Of a DNA stretch of 64,000 nucleotides, positions 41,341 to 54,961 are shown piece after piece (within the stretch, counting starts at the first letter, position 1; every line of letters begins with the position of its first letter). Origin of the DNA: Isoetes taiwanensis. Taxonomy: Eukaryota; Streptophyta; Lycopodiopsida; Isoetales; Isoetaceae. The notes under the pieces were generated by a model. That model was not told where the DNA came from. It was given only the letters and a program-made list of their open reading frames with translations, and did no database searches. Both the position numbers and the translations under genes were made by a program. The stretch spans positions 1,827,932-1,891,931 of the forward strand of contig JAJEKV010000083.1 in the NCBI GenBank assembly GCA_021234155.1, in the 5' to 3' direction.

Positions 41341-42459
41341 AAAAATTAGTGGATACTGCAAAAGTTTGTACATGGGATCAATGATGTTCACAAAATTTGG
41401 TTCACCCTCATCTTGAGCCCAAAATCCCGTAACTCAAAAGTAAAAGACACCTTATAATTATGATGCAGTTATTGGTCATGCCAGCTCCGTTTTGCTAGAA
41501 CTTTATAGAGTGAGTCTCATAAATGTTTTGATAGGATACACCTAGATGGAGAAACATCTCTAAGAATGGAACTTTCTTAGATGTTATATATTAATTGTTA
41601 GTTGTCATGGAATTGCTGGCAACAGTTCTCAAGAGTTCAAAATTGCCTACTATATGTCCAGAAAACTTTCGAAATGAACAGAGCTGATTCATCATGCTAG
41701 CCTACTAAATATAGCATAGACGATGACGTTATAACATCCAGATATAAAAGCTCATATACACAAATATGAAATATCGACAGCCATGGCTTGGCCTGGAATT
41801 GGGTATGATGTTTTCGTCCTTTGCAACACATCCACAAAAACACTTTCTGGAAACCCTTGCAACAGATGACCTATGTAACTTTATTCCTTTGAATCAGAGA
41901 ACTCGAATTACATGATATAATCCATCACATTTTAAATGGGCTGTATCATGCATTCCATAACTCCAAATTCTTATTCACAATTTGAGAAGCGTAGAAACTG
42001 CAAGGATGAGCAGGGCAGATGGCTTAAATTATATAACATTAATGTCTTGTTTATAACAGTCCTTGTAATAGCTGTCAATCTTTCATTTTTAATCATAATG
42101 ATCTCTCCTTTGGAATCATAAATATTTATGCCTCGACGGACAGAATCAGAGAGGCTACTTGACAGCATATTAATGATTGAATTCAATTCTGGAGTTGTGA
42201 AACATAGGTCTTAGCTATTGACTTTAACAATAACCCCACTTGCCCCACTTGCTGTTTAGTGGGCAGTGTATCGAAGACAAGTTCTTATATGGGATGAGTG
42301 GCATTCTGATCTATGCGCGTTTGGTATCTAGTCTTCCCCAGGTGCTTCTCATCTAGTATGTTCTGATGCTGGGGGTTTCTCACCCAGTTTTGGTTTGGGC
42401 TTATGCCCCTTTTGGTTTGGGTCCCATAACCCGACTGGGTTCTCGTGGACGATAAAAAG

Positions 42460-42566
42460 TTTATCTTTATCTATATCTATATCTATATCTATATCTTTAT
42501 CTTTATCTTTATCTTTATCTTTATCTTTATCTTTATCTTTATCTTTATCTTTATCTTTATCTTAAA
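42460..42566. repeat. (TATCTA)n/(TTTATC)n microsatellite
   Basis: About five 'tatcta' units pass into about fifteen 'tttatc' units without interruption. The composition resembles the reverse complement of the 38.6-kb microsatellite. Confidence 0.92.
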
Positions 42567-42699
42567 ATTGGGAAAAACCTAAATATGTCAGTCAATGAAA
42601 GAGTTAATTGAAAAAATCTGCTTGATGCACATCCTTTTCACTATATCCCATATTCTACTACCAAACTTATCTGATCAAATAAACAACATGGAAATATTC

Positions 42700-44720
42700 G
42701 TGTCTATTGTGCCTTAGACAGATTTTCAACTCTTTTTGGGATAATCGCTTAGTTTATAGGGATGAAGGTATCTTAATTTCAGACCATCAACCTAGAGATC
42801 TAAAAGTATTCCTTTCAAACTCAATTGGTCCTTCGCGTCTGAGAATTTTAATAATGACTTCATATCTTTTTATAACTCTCTTCTCAGAGTTCATTCTATG
42901 AAATCATTCTATTCAAACATCAAAGACTCAAAGACATGCATCACACTATAAGCTAAATTCATGAAAATAAATGGTCACACAAAGCAAAGACCAAAATTCA
43001 AATTTCAGGGCTAAAACTCATCCGATGACTCAAACTAATGGGCCATACCAAAGAGATAACATCAGTCCATTCTAAATCAACATACTTGCAAATGTACAGA
43101 CAACGTCTATGCATCTTCTACACTGCCCAAATGGCTATTAGCAATAATCATAGTGGTTTGAGAAACAACATTGTGGGGAGAATTTTGTCAAACACTCTTG
43201 TCGTTTCCATAATCGTTGATAGTCCATTGGATCATGCAACTGTTTACCTCAGTCAAAATTACACATGCATCAGACACTGTAAAAAATATCATCTTGTCTG
43301 GCCTACAAGCCATTGTGGTGCTTCACCTCTTAAAAGGAAATTTAGAGATGACTACAAAAACTATAACGGAATTTGAAGCAAAAGGGTAGCAATTAAATGC
43401 AAGTTAAAATACCATTTTAGCATGGACAATAGCAATGCTAAATTATTCTATCGAGTTGCAAGGAGTAGACTTTCAAAAGCTCAACTTACACTATTGCAGA
43501 TGACAATGACTCCACCATAACAGTATGCTGAGATTTTTGCCAAATCTTTTCATAATCCTACATAAGCTATGGATGCCAAAGCCTTCATGGATTTTCTTGA
43601 TTACTTGACAACATGCCTACTGCAGTGGAAATATTTTCTACTATCAGAAGCCTTGCTAAAAATAAAAGTCCAAAACCTGATGGGCTACCTAGAGAATTTT
43701 AACTTGGGATACTATAAAATGTGACTTCATGCACATGATCAAATGCTTTTGGAAATATAACCATTTGCACCTAGCTATTTGTTCTGGCCTTATCACCAAC
43801 ATACCAAAGATAGACAATCCTGCCACATTCACTGATTGGAGGCCCATCTCCCTCACAAGTACATCTTATAAGGTATGTAGCAAGCTATAACAAATAGAAT
43901 CAAAGGTCATCTCCAAAATGTAACCAGTTTAAACAGTCTACATTTCTCTCCAATAGATATATCTTAGATAATTACATTGCAGCCATGGAGAGCTTACATT
44001 GGAACAAGTTAACAAATCAAGACTGTATCTTACTAAAGCTAGATTTTTCCAAAGCATCCGACGTAGTTAGATGGAATTTTCTAGAACTTTCTTTAAAAAA
44101 TTGGGCTTCACTGAGCAGCTTATCAAGCTCATCCTTAGTCTCAACTTGAGATCACAATCTACATTTCTCATTAATGAATCTCCTGGTAAGTTTTCCCTCT
44201 AGCTAAAGGAGTTAGGAAGGGTTGCCCATTAGCTCCCTATCTTTTCCTAGCAGTTGCTGAAATGCTAACTAGAGCAATTCATTACCATCAACAAAATGGC
44301 AATATACAAGTTCTGACTCTTCCTGACAACTCAACTAACTTATCTATCCTACAATATGCTGATGATACCTTCAGTTTCTTTAAGAATGACCCTAATAATG
44401 TTGATACATTCTTCAATGTTATTAAAGCCTTTAGTGCAGCTTCTAGAGTTCATCTAAATAGAGACAAGTACTTAATTATTGGGGAGCTATCTATGGACAA
44501 CATTGCCGGAATTAAATGTATTAATTCTAATGAGTCTACTAAACTTCTAGGGATGCCTTTATCCTCCAATCCTAGTTTATAAGGCTTTTGGACTCGAATT
44601 GTGACATGTATCAAGAGGAAATATTGTCTGTCTATGGCAGGAAGAACAATCATTGCCAACAATGTGATTGTGCTAGTTTTTACATATATTTCCCCTCCGC
44701 TCTTTTGACTCCTAAATCTA
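42700..44720 (+). pseudogene. L1-type LINE ORF2 relic (endonuclease and reverse transcriptase)
   Basis: An endonuclease-type 'SDHQP' motif occurs at 42779-42793. A reverse transcriptase palm follows: 'WRPISLTSTSYKV' at 43837-43875, then a 'DFSKA'-like segment near 44045, and 'LQYADDT' with the catalytic D-D at about 44349-44369. The cleanest frame is 44262-44582. Many stops and shifts separate the motifs, and the element is cut short, with no RNase H or poly-A tail recognised. It would have copied its own RNA at nicked target DNA. Confidence 0.75.
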
Positions 44721-44727
44721 TCTTTTG

Positions 44728-44795
44728 GCATTTTGGTAATTAAGTTTGTGTGTAGGGGCATTTTGGTAATTAAGTTTGATGTGTAGGGGCAAATT
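44728..44795 (+). repeat. ~34-bp tandem duplication
   Basis: 'attttggtaattaagtttg' + '(a)tgtgtaggggc' is repeated twice, followed by a third partial 'aaattcgtaattaatttg'. Confidence 0.8.
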
Positions 44796-45750
44796 CGTAA
44801 TTAATTTGTATATTTATTTGAGTTAGGGGATTTTGGTAGTTTTCCCAATTTCATATGGAGGAAATATCACTTGGTCAGCTCGAAATCTGTGACAAGAAGC
44901 AAGACTCAGGGAGCCCTAGGTTGCAAAAATTTGTTCTTTAAGATTATGCCTTAGTAGATAAGTATGTTTAAAAGGCTCTTTTTCAAGCAAATAGTCCAGC
45001 TTCCATTTTTATAAAGCATTGGCTAGCTTGTATATAAATTAAATACATATATTATGTATAAGAACTGTTTGTTCTTAGTCCTAAAAAATGCAGCTTGTTT
45101 TACATTTATGGGCATTTATATAGATATGGCAACAATGTTACAAGCTTTGTACTGTCTTTCATATCCAACATCTATCTGGAAAGCTCCTTCGTATCACATG
45201 GTTTTTCTTATGGTTTCCTTGTGTCACGTTCAACTACTTTTTGCATATCGTAATTGGGATGTTATAATTGTTGGGAATGAGCTGTGGTTGGAAATTAGAA
45301 ACAAGTTTTTAGGTCTGTTCCATGAGCAACCTACATGGAGTAGCACGTGTTTTTGAGCACACTATCCCATTACAGATCTCGGTTTTTGTGTGCTCCAACA
45401 TCTGAAAATTTTAGGGTCGCCCTGGACTCGCCATAAAAAATTCGGCACTTGAACTAATGGGAATGATGAGTTTAGCAGTTGGGTTTTCCAAGAGACAGAG
45501 GCACAAGGAAGCCCCCAAATAAAAGTATCGGGAATGCGCCATAACTTTAAGGAAATAGCTTGATGCTAGTGTCAATTTCTATAATATGATACCATTGTTT
45601 ATCGGTATACCGTATAAGATGCATCCATATTTTTACGAGGAATGACCAGTATGTATACAAGTATACATATAACAGTATATTTATACATCCCAGCTTACAT
45701 TTACGTAGTCTTTGGTTCAATTCTATTTCACAAACGATCTTGATGAAAGA

Positions 45751-47503
45751 ATGGCGATCTACCTTCCACCGGAGCTCATACTGCTTATACTTCAGAAGGT
45801 GCCTTTACCAGACCTCAAACCTGCCTTAATCGTTTGCAAAGATTGGGAGCGGCTTGTATCTAAAGAAATCTTACATTCGTGCATCAAGCTCAGCTATTTC
45901 GACACTTTGGATATCGGCAATGGAAACTCCAATTTAGGGTTCTTGAATAGTCAGTGGTATGTGATTCCCATGAGATTTTTATTGCGTTTCAAGCTAGCAA
46001 AGCCGCGTAAATGCATGCATGTATTCAGACGCCCTCAAGCTATCACTACCACAAAGGATGAGTACTGTATTATCCTCATTACCGTCTGCAAGCATAAATC
46101 TGGAGGTGGTTCTAGATGGACAATAGTTTTGTCTCACAGTCTTGGGAATAGAGATATTGGAAAGAAAATTACATACCCGATTGATGAATCCACTTTGCCC
46201 ACCTACGCACTGTTTTGGAATTATGAGGTCAATGGTTGTCTTTCTTTTAAGATGATGATCTTTTTTGCTGGTCCGGTGAAATTTGGGGAGGTAGTGATCT
46301 ATGATTCTGGGAGCAATACAATTAAAGTTGTATTCAAATTACAACAGGATTATTTTAGGTCCCCAATTATGAAAGGAGACATTTGCTATGCATTGAACGA
46401 TTTTGGCACAAAATTGGTATCATATAATCTGAGAGAGGGCGGTGCTTTTATGACATATTTAATAAAATTTGGACTTATTCAAATCTAATAGATATCCTTA
46501 AGGATGACGTGATAAGATTATATGTATTTTTAATACTTGTTGATTTTTATAAAATTTATAGTTTATCTTTAGATAAAAAGTATGATAGTTAAAAGTTTAA
46601 AATTGCTTTCTAGACTAATTTTTACTTTAATCTATTTAAAATGAAATTTTCATCTAAGATGAACTCTATATGATTAAAATGTTATTTTTTTTAAATGTTT
46701 AAAGAAAAACGAATCAAATAATTACGTTTACATTTTAATTAAAAAAATTTGAATAGTTATTTTTAATTAATTTTCAATATATATTTATTTCATAAAGAGT
46801 TTGTAAATTGTGAAATTCTTATATAAATTTAAGTCAAATCACTTATCAAACCATCATATTTCATTTACAAATTATCCTGATTGCCAAATTTTAAATTTAT
46901 TAAGAAATCACTAAAAATTAAAATTTTATATTCTTGAAATGTCTAATTCTAAATAGATTCACGTAAAAATTAATTTCGAAAGAAATTTCATGTTTCTATA
47001 ACAATTATACTTTAAATTTAAAGATAAAGTTATATAATTAGAACTTCTTAAAATTATAAGAATCAAGAAGAATTAAACATGACATATAATCTTAAAATGA
47101 TATTCATGTCTATTATATTTGAATATGTCCAGGTTTTGTTAAATATGTCATCTTTCAAGAAGTGGGTTCTCTTTATTATCCTAAGTTATCAAGATTCCAG
47201 TTGATAGAGTTCAGAGGAAAACTAGTGTTGATTGGTGCATCAGCAGGGGAGCCTAGATTATTGAGAATAGACATTACTGGTGGGATAATAAGATTTATTG
47301 AATTCGAAATTGAAGGAACAGAACAATATCGATCCTTATCTGTCTCTGAGGCCAAGGTCGTGAAAGACAAAGTATATATCAGGTGTAATAGAAATGATAT
47401 CCCAGTAAAAGATATGATTCTGGAGTACTATCTTGGGGAGATTAAAGACACAGACTTTCATCATGTAAACTTGTGGCCTAGTGCTTGTGCTCAACTGTGG
47501 TAA
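45751..47503 (+). CDS. F-box protein gene, probably split by an intron or insertion
   Basis: I chose ATG 45751 because it begins directly at the F-box: 'MAIYLPPELILLILQKVPLP' and 'CKDWERLVS', the L-P-x-E-x-x-x-x-I-L-x-x-x-P...C-x-x-W pattern that binds SKP1 in ubiquitin ligases. The first part stays open to 46488. A second part at 47133-47503 (acceptor 'atgtccag' ending 47132) encodes beta-rich sequence with 'LIEFRGKLVLIGASAG' and 'KVYIRC', like the kelch-type half of plant F-box proteins. Between them lie ~640 bp of very AT-rich DNA, which may be an intron. A one-base shift near 46455 seems needed to join the end of exon 1 in phase, so the gene may be damaged. Confidence 0.7.
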
Positions 47504-47625
47504 TCAGCAGAATTTCATCATGTAAACTTGTGCCTAGTGCTGGTTCTCAACTGTGGTAATATGCAGCAGAATTTCATCATGTAAACTTGTGACCTAGTGC
47601 TTGTGCTCAACTGTGGTAATATACA
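47456..47625 (+). repeat. Three tandem copies of the F-box gene's 3' coding end
   Basis: 'tttcatcatgtaaacttgtg' and 'gtgctcaactgtggtaat' recur at about 47456, 47513 and 47571. The first copy is the last codons and stop of the gene, and the others lie downstream of it. Confidence 0.9.
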
Positions 47626-47639
47626 TCGAAATTGGACCC

Positions 47640-49110
47640 AGTTTTGTTGGAAGCGTATTAGCTTCTATGTCTACTTTTGCATTGCAGGAAATGTCATACT
47701 GTAATATTGTGAAATCACATTGAATACAGTTTCATTGGATGCGCATTCGCTTCCATGTATAATTTGACAGGATCCTTTACAAGGAGTTATTCACAAATGT
47801 TATAGATCTAAGGCAAGATTATTTCTACAAATTTTATATACCTTCTAATTTATTTTTTCCAAATGCATTAAGGACAGCGATTCCAATGCCTTTAGTACAG
47901 TAGCAAGGAAAAAGATAAAGCTTCTGATGCTTATGGATTGCTGACTGAGTTTGTTTATCGACGAGGCATGTACAAATTACAGGCTATATACGTTGAGTGA
48001 GGATGAAAGTGCTAAGGCATCGATCAACCTGGGACTGGTATGTTCGCAGAAGTGAAATTTTCCTTTCTTTATGATGGGATCTCTATTTTCATTTGTCAGC
48101 AAGAGGTTATGACACGTACATTCTTGAAATTGCATGAATGTTCAGGAAAGAAAACTGATGTTCATAAAAAAAAAAAAAAAAACTGAAAACTGCTTTGAGA
48201 TTTCTACCACGACTCATTCCCAACCATTATCACTTATGCCGAAAGTACAAAGAATATGCAAAGAGTAAACGATCGCGGACACAAAAACCATCGAGAAAAC
48301 CATGCGATACAAAGGAACTTTCCACATATCTGTTGGACATGTATCCTAACTGAAAGACAGTACAAAACGCTTTAGTAACATTGTGTAACATTACACTGCC
48401 GTGGCTACATAGGATTTTTCAGGACTAAAAACAAATGCATTCGTATACTAAATGTGCATTTGATTAATATACATATGTATTTGGAATGTCCGTCCGTCGT
48501 CGTCTGTACAAGGGTTCCACAATTTGTGAGAATGGCAAAGCTATGTCTACCCCTTCACTCCTTCAAAACTAGTCACTATCAGAAATCGATACTGAAAGAG
48601 CAAAATGGAGAATTTTATCCCATACATAAACTGGAAGACTTTGCGTAAAGTGCACCCCAACAAGTATTGATCGAAGCTAAGGTGCTCCATCTCACTAGGG
48701 GTTGCCCTTAAATCCAATTATAAACATTGGACAAGGTGTAACAATGTTTATGTTAGTACTTTTTTGAATGTCGATTTCTCAACTTTCGGTTTTTTCTTCA
48801 AACTTAAAAAGACAACAGCCGTTGTTTGATTCAACCATTGAATCCTGAAAAAAATTATGGCCGTACGCGTGGCAGGCAGACAAGCCGAGAGAAACAGAGC
48901 AGGAAGAGAGAACTCGCAGTAAGAAGTCTCCAACTAGGCAAACCGGCAGACCTCAGGTGATCAAACTCGAGCAATTCTGTGCAAATGAAGCAATAAAATT
49001 TCCAAAAAAAATATTACGATCCATCAAACCAAGCAATTTTTCATTTTGATTGCGAAATGTTAGGGTAGGCCACATTTCTTGTTATTATCATCTGTTTTAC
49101 ATCCTATAAT
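47640..49110. other. No gene seen; AT-rich with an A17 run
   Basis: An A-run stands at 48165-48182. No supported reading frame or motif was found. The A-run could be the tail of a retrocopy, but nothing recognisable precedes it. Confidence 0.4.
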
Positions 49111-49113
49111 TTT

Positions 49114-51100
49114 CTACGACTTTCCTGTGACACCTGGCAGGGTGCTAGTGCCAGCTGTCCTAGCTAGTGCCATCTGGCACAAACCTTCACTGCATGTCCA
49201 ACAAACTGTGATCGCCTGAGCACGGAGTTTTCTAAGAATCTGCTTCCAACGAGGGGGTTTTACATAATCTTGGCATACCTTATTAGATTCTTTCCATCCT
49301 GATAGAAGCCGTAGCTCTACCTCCAACGAATCTGATGATCTAAAACATGCCGGAATAATGCATGCACTAGGATCAAATTCTCGCATCGGATCTTGCTTCT
49401 TGAATACCTGAAGGAGCTCAAAACCTAACAAGCTTCTTGAATACTTAACAAGCTCAAAACCTAGCCTAAAAATTCCAAAATCCGCTGCTCCGAGACTAAT
49501 GAAGATCAAAATGCACCGGGAATGACAAGATCTGCAGATTTATAGAGGTAAAAAGGGCATATTTCTAACGCTCAAAAAGGAAGGCTTTAAGGCTGGAAAG
49601 CCAAAAACAGGGCAAGACGGCGGGGAAAAGGGAATGCCGTCCACTGTTGCATGTACCTCCAGCCGACGAAATCTGCAAGAAAAACATGTTAGGATGCCAA
49701 AATCGAATAAGAATCAAAATACCTCTCAAAATCTTGTCGAGGCTACTTTGAATCAACAAAAATGATCTTTGGCGCCATCGAAATGATCTTTGAATCAACA
49801 AAAATGATGCTGGCGCCACTCCAAAATCGAGGCGCTACCGCCAAAATCAGCACCAGACGGTCCGCAACACACAAAAAGATGATCCAGCAAGCAAAAAAGT
49901 CGACGAGGAAGCTAAGCGGCTAACGGACCGCCATAGCCGACCTCGCCATAGCCAAAAAATGTGGTGTCCAAAAATTTTGTCCCAAACATTTCGTCCCAAA
50001 ATTCGGCCACACGTGCGAAATGTGGCCTACCCCTAACATTTCGTGGGGAATGTTGATACCATAGGCCATTACTGGCAGCGAAGTGGCGACCCGGCTTGCC
50101 CTCCGGCTCGCCGGTGGCCTTACCCCGCGCATAATGGCTATGGCGGTAACATTACCCCTAACAAATGACCAACAAAATGCATATGACAAAATCGAGGGCC
50201 CTCCATCTTCGAGATCTCTCCCAATCAGCGATCCTTGCAGCTGGAGCAATGGATTCTTTGCATGTGCAAATGGATTGACTTTCGAACTTTGTCAATTCTG
50301 TTCAAAGTCCGGGATAATTCAGGACCTCGAATGCAGGCAAATAATCCTCAAAGCTCAATTTTCCGATCAAGCGACCACCGGGTTTTCACGCGCACATCGC
50401 AAAATAGAAACAGGGCTATATTCAGCCGCACAAAAAGAACCATCAAAGAAAAAAAAAAAAAAAAAAAGCCAATCCAAGGCTAGCATATTTTTCCCAAATA
50501 AATTTAAAACCGAGCGTCTTGAAATCTGCATCGTTTGTGGCTAGGATATTAATAAAGTGTGCTTTAACGGTGGCCTTATCGCTAATGTTAAGGCCATTGC
50601 GAATATTTCTTTTTACTAAATTTAATTCGACGTAATGTGAACGTCAGGGTAAGTGGATGATTATTCCGTCATTTTCTTGATTCATTCTTCTCCAGAATGA
50701 CAAATGGGTTCACCAAACCTGTAGAATCCGGTGAGAAGCTTACCTTGACGTCGTAGAACAGAATGGGGTCAGCCATTCTTGCTTCCCCCATTCCGTTCTA
50801 CATCACGTCAAAACGATGTGAAACATGGACAACTTGCTAGCATATGTAGAAGCATGTCGTTTTTTTTTCTTGCCACCCTTTAGGTACTTCTACTAGAAGG
50901 CTAATGGGACGAGCAACCTTTAAAACTAAGGGTTCTTTGGTTGGGCCATTTATTGTCGTGTAGACATCTAAGTTCGATCCTTGTGCTCATGAAGGGGATG
51001 AGGACGATCCAAGGGCAGTTGCGGGCACAGGCAACATAGATGATCAACCTAGCCTGATTTCAACCGTAGCTTTGATGATCATCCAGTAAACGCCCTCATC
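49114..51100. other. No assignable gene; short frames only
   Basis: Frames at 49114-49509 (-), 49565-49819 (-) and 50083-50544 (+) show no domain. The minus frame at 49565-49819 and nearby bases contain repeated 'tttgaatcaacaaaaatga' and 'tggcgcca' words. An A-run at 50449-50467 makes the + strand frame at 50083 look protein-like only by composition. Confidence 0.35.
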
Positions 51101-51168
51101 AATAATGTGAGTTCCCACAACTTCACGTCACTGAAAGCAGTGACAAATCTCAAGCTAGTTTCATCAAC

Positions 51169-52799
51169 TCAACCTGAATTTAGCCGTAGCTTTGATGACC
51201 AAGTAAATGCCCGATCGATAAGGGAAGTTGACGGTGTTGGTTGGGGGGGGAGGGGGACCCATTCAATGAGAATGATCTCACTATTAAGATAGGCATGGAG
51301 GCTGTTAAAGCCACCGAGATGCTGTAAGTAGATGTGTGCAAATTGAATCCCCATTGCTTCATGCAAGTTCTTACGTACTTGCTGCAATGTTTCTGCAATC
51401 CAAAGCGGTAAATGTTGAGCAAGCTCAGGCATGTATTCCACTTTAAGGGCATTGACCCATGACTGATCATAAAGATATTTGTTCTCAGGCTGTAACACCC
51501 ATTGGGCATCTGGGTCATCTTGAAAGGCATGATATAGGCCGTCGTGGAACTTTTCCTGTGTGTCAGCCAAATAGAAGTCATGCATAACAAATGCCATTGG
51601 TTGAACCAGGCAAAAATCAAAGAATTCGGGATCTTCACTAGGAATGAGCTGGAATGTCAGAAGAGCACAAGAGATCAGGCCATATAGTGAGGAGATCCTT
51701 GCTGGTGAGAGAACCATGAAGGGTGCCATTAGCAGAGAACCACTTAATCATAAAGAGATGTCTTCGAGAGAGCACATAATCTAGATAGCTCGTGGGTTTT
51801 GGAAAATCACCCGGAATGTGGACTGCCAAGGAGATGTAGGTCTCATGCTGATTGTGAGCTTCATCAGCTGACTGAATGGCCTGCTACAGCTGGTGTTCCA
51901 TATCATGAATCTTATTATCTTTCTCAGTGAGAAGACGAAGTTGGTCCTTGATCTTTCTGTGAGAATGAGTAGCGTGAGAAGATGAAGGGCCTTGGGTAGC
52001 CGTCTGCAGCTGAAGACTAGCGATCTCAGTCACCATCAACCATATTTTGTTTCTGAGCCGCCGTGAGCTCGTGCTTCAAATTCGTGGCCTGTGTCTGTAC
52101 TGCGGCAAGCTGGCCTTCTAAAGCAAAAATGCGAATTTCTCCTTGCATGGTGGCATGTTGTTGAGAAGTGTATTCATTTTGCAATCCCATGTAAAGAGCC
52201 TGAGTGTCAACAAGAAGCTTGTCTTTGTCCTTGACCTGAGCTAGAAGCTCCATGATGGTGGCTTGCAATTGAGCTTGCTGGCCTTCCAGTGCAGCGCATG
52301 TCTCGTGCGCGTTCTTGAGAGCCTCACGAGTTTCGAGAAAAGCGCCATGCTTATTTTGAGAGCTTCTTCCAGAGTCTGAATTTGCGTGTGGGCAGCCTGA
52401 AGATCATGGTGCAAGATCCGTGGAATCCAAGTATTCTTTGACTTCATTCATGAGATGTTCTTGGGATTCCTGAAGTTTTATCATACAATCTACGATAATT
52501 TGTTCATTCTGGTACAGTGCTGGTCGAGTGGGTGGAGGAACAAGGGGCTGAAAGAGGCAAGCATGGCTGTTGAACGATGTTAGTCGAAGTTTGAGAGACG
52601 TGTGAGGTGGAAGCAACTGCGTGTGTTGACTGAGAGGAAGGAACATTGATGACGGGCGTTTGACGTTGTTCTTGGTGGCGTGGAGATGGGTGAGCATCAG
52701 AGCGTGGATGAGAGGTCTCCTTTTGGAATTCTCTAACAGCTTGGATGACTGAATCGGGACGGCTGGAAGCTTGAGGTTGGACCAACTGCTTTCGCCCAT
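51169..52799 (-). pseudogene. Degenerate coiled-coil protein gene, unrecognised
   Basis: Minus-strand pieces in order: 52799/52785-52504 (Ser/Thr/Gln/Pro-rich start), 52460-52026 (heptad-like coiled coil with 'AALEGQ', 'VKDKDKLLVDTQAL' and 'LAAVQTQATNLKHEL'), and 51729-51169 (a folded-looking carboxy part with 'AFQDDPDAQWVLQPENKYLY'). At least three frame changes separate them. Disordered amino end, coiled coil and globular end could suit a retroelement gag-like or a host structural protein. No zinc knuckle is seen. I do not recognise the family. Confidence 0.45.
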
Positions 52800-52879
52800 A
52801 TTGAATGTTGCGAAAATAGCCAGGGTGCTAGCTCTCGAATCATCTCTAACGTGTCCTTCTTAGCAGCGTCCAATTTGTC

Positions 52880-53040
52880 TGGGTAATGATCTTAGAGACC
52901 GTAGCCCATATGCATTGCTGGCCAATCCACTTGGCTGACAAACAAATTCAAGCAATTTTTTGGGTAATGATCTTAGAGACCGTAGCCCGTATGCATTGCT
53001 GGCCAATCCACTTGTCTGACAAACAAATTCAAGCAAATGG
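52880..53040 (+). repeat. ~80-bp tandem duplication
   Basis: 'gggtaatgatcttagagacc' to 'caaacaaattcaagcaa' occurs twice (about 52880-52960 and 52961-53037), with three or four changes. Confidence 0.85.
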
Positions 53041-53540
53041 AAGTCTCAATGAAATAAGGCACTCTTCTAAATCAGAAACTATTGTACAGAATAGATACCA
53101 TGTTCATATTATTCTTTCTAGGACAATAAATTTATGCATTCTATGGCATTGTGAGCATTGTTTACTACCAACTATGTACGGAGCACCCTTCATTACATTC
53201 TATCTATTTCAAAAGTATGTTTCTGGGCATTGCATTTGGCTGGAAAACCACAGCCTGTTGCATGTAGTGCATGTGTGCATTGGCGTGTCTATTGAAAACA
53301 ATGGATTCATTATCCATATGAAATATAGTATCGTTCGGATCAGTGGCTTGTGGTATCGAGTTTGTTTGGAATGTCATATCATGAACGTCTATTCTTGCAT
53401 CATATTTCGAAGATGAACATTGATACAATTGACGAGTTTGCAATAACAGACAGCTTCAACTTGCAGCCACAAGATAAACACAAGGAAATAAAATTCAGTA
53501 TTCAGAGTTAAACAACCGGCTTAGAGCCGAAACAACTTGA

Positions 53541-53600
53541 TAAGAGCTCCCTTATCCACCCAACAACTTGATAAGAGCTCCCTTATCCACCCAACCGAGT
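53541..53600 (+). repeat. ~32-bp tandem duplication
   Basis: 'caacttgataagagctccct' + 'tatccaccc' is repeated exactly twice. Confidence 0.9.
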
Positions 53601-54149
53601 TCAAGCATGCACAGAAATCGTTATCCTGTCACCTTCAAGATTCTTCTCTTAGCAGCAGCAAGGCGATACTGGCAAGGGCTATGGCTGGCAAAGCAGTATT
53701 CTAGAGCAGAGAGGATGGCCGATAACAGGGCTAAGTCAAAAACTTGAGGACTAACAGCTTAGCAAGGCTGGATCGATTGGTTGGAGGCTAGCTTCCTTGC
53801 ATACTTATACAACAAAAAGGCATGCTTCCGGATTCTTTCTTGCCAATAATAGCTTCTTAGAAATAGAAACAAAGGCAATCACAAAAGGGAAATCATCCGG
53901 ATTAGCTTAGATACTCCCTTTTTCGGCTGGAAATAGATGAAGACTGGCAGATAAAGGCAAATCAGCTTAACTTAGGAAAGATTTGGCGTTGTTTCAGTAG
54001 ATCCGGCAGCGTTCCAGCAAAATCCGGCAAACTTCGTTGCTCTGCACCACTTTTTGGTCCAACGATTCGGCAGCCCGTTATCAGCCAAGTTATGGTTTTC
54101 AACAAATATATTTTCTCTAATGGTTTCCATATGCCCCTTGCCATTATCC

Positions 54150-54340
54150 CTTGCTGGCTTGAACCACGCCCCCGAGCTGCTCTGTATCAAACATACTAAA
54201 GAAGTTCTCCAACTGCAGGAGGAAATGCAGCTTGTAGAGACTAAACCAGATAAAGTTACATACATTGCAATCCATGTTGCATCCGTTTTATTGAAAGTGT
54301 TAGAAAAGCAGGAAAATTCAAAACCATATTGTTTGTCATC
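54150..54340 (+). pseudogene. Pentatricopeptide-repeat (PPR) relic
   Basis: The + strand frame contains 'LQLQEEMQLVETKPDKVTY', close to the PPR consensus (L-F-x-x-M-x-x-x-x-x-x-P-D-x-x-T-Y). It is followed by the 'I-A-I-x-x-A' that opens the next helix. Only about one and a half repeats survive. PPR proteins bind organellar RNA. The relic is too short to be a gene. Confidence 0.5.
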
Positions 54341-54961
54341 ATTTTCTTCTCTCGACTATAGAAACTTTGTTTATATTTCGCAAAGTTTGAGAGAATTATT
54401 CTATATTTTGAGCACAGTGGAAAGCGTGCTAATTTGGGAAGATCATTGCTTGAAGGAGATGCCCCAAGTCCAAAAAGTGGACAATAGTAATATTTTACCC
54501 ATCTACTTTTCAATATGCAGTTTTCTCTTACTACTTTTGTGAACATGCTTCATTGCATGCAAACAAGGTTGCAAATTAGACGGGAATGTTACAGAACTCT
54601 CGTTTCAAAGATTCCCTTTAAAAAAACACCATGCTCTTAAAATTGTTTTGCAAAGTAGCACCCTTAAAAATGGCAAAAATTTAGACGTGAATACATAATC
54701 TCTGAAAATGAGAAATAACTATCTGATTCAAACTTTTGCACCGTAAAAAAAAAGCATTTTGGGAATAAAGCCAAATTCTAGGGGATTTTTTATGTTTGAA
54801 AAGAAAAACTAATTGTTGAATTTAAATCAACAAGAAAGATACACACAAAATTCATTAGGTCTCGCAAAATAGAAATTACATTTGTTGCTTTTCCAATAGC
54901 AAGTAGCGACATAGGAGTACACACACAATCTTAAAATAAGAATATGAGAAATGCATGTATG

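Noticed and set aside
45054-45356. 100-codon plus-strand reading frame
   Set aside because: It resembles no family and may be a fragment of the adjacent LINE or F-box region. The evidence is insufficient.
50083-50544. 153-codon plus-strand reading frame
   Set aside because: Its composition changes abruptly, it includes a lysine run from an A-homopolymer, and no domain or neighbour supports it.
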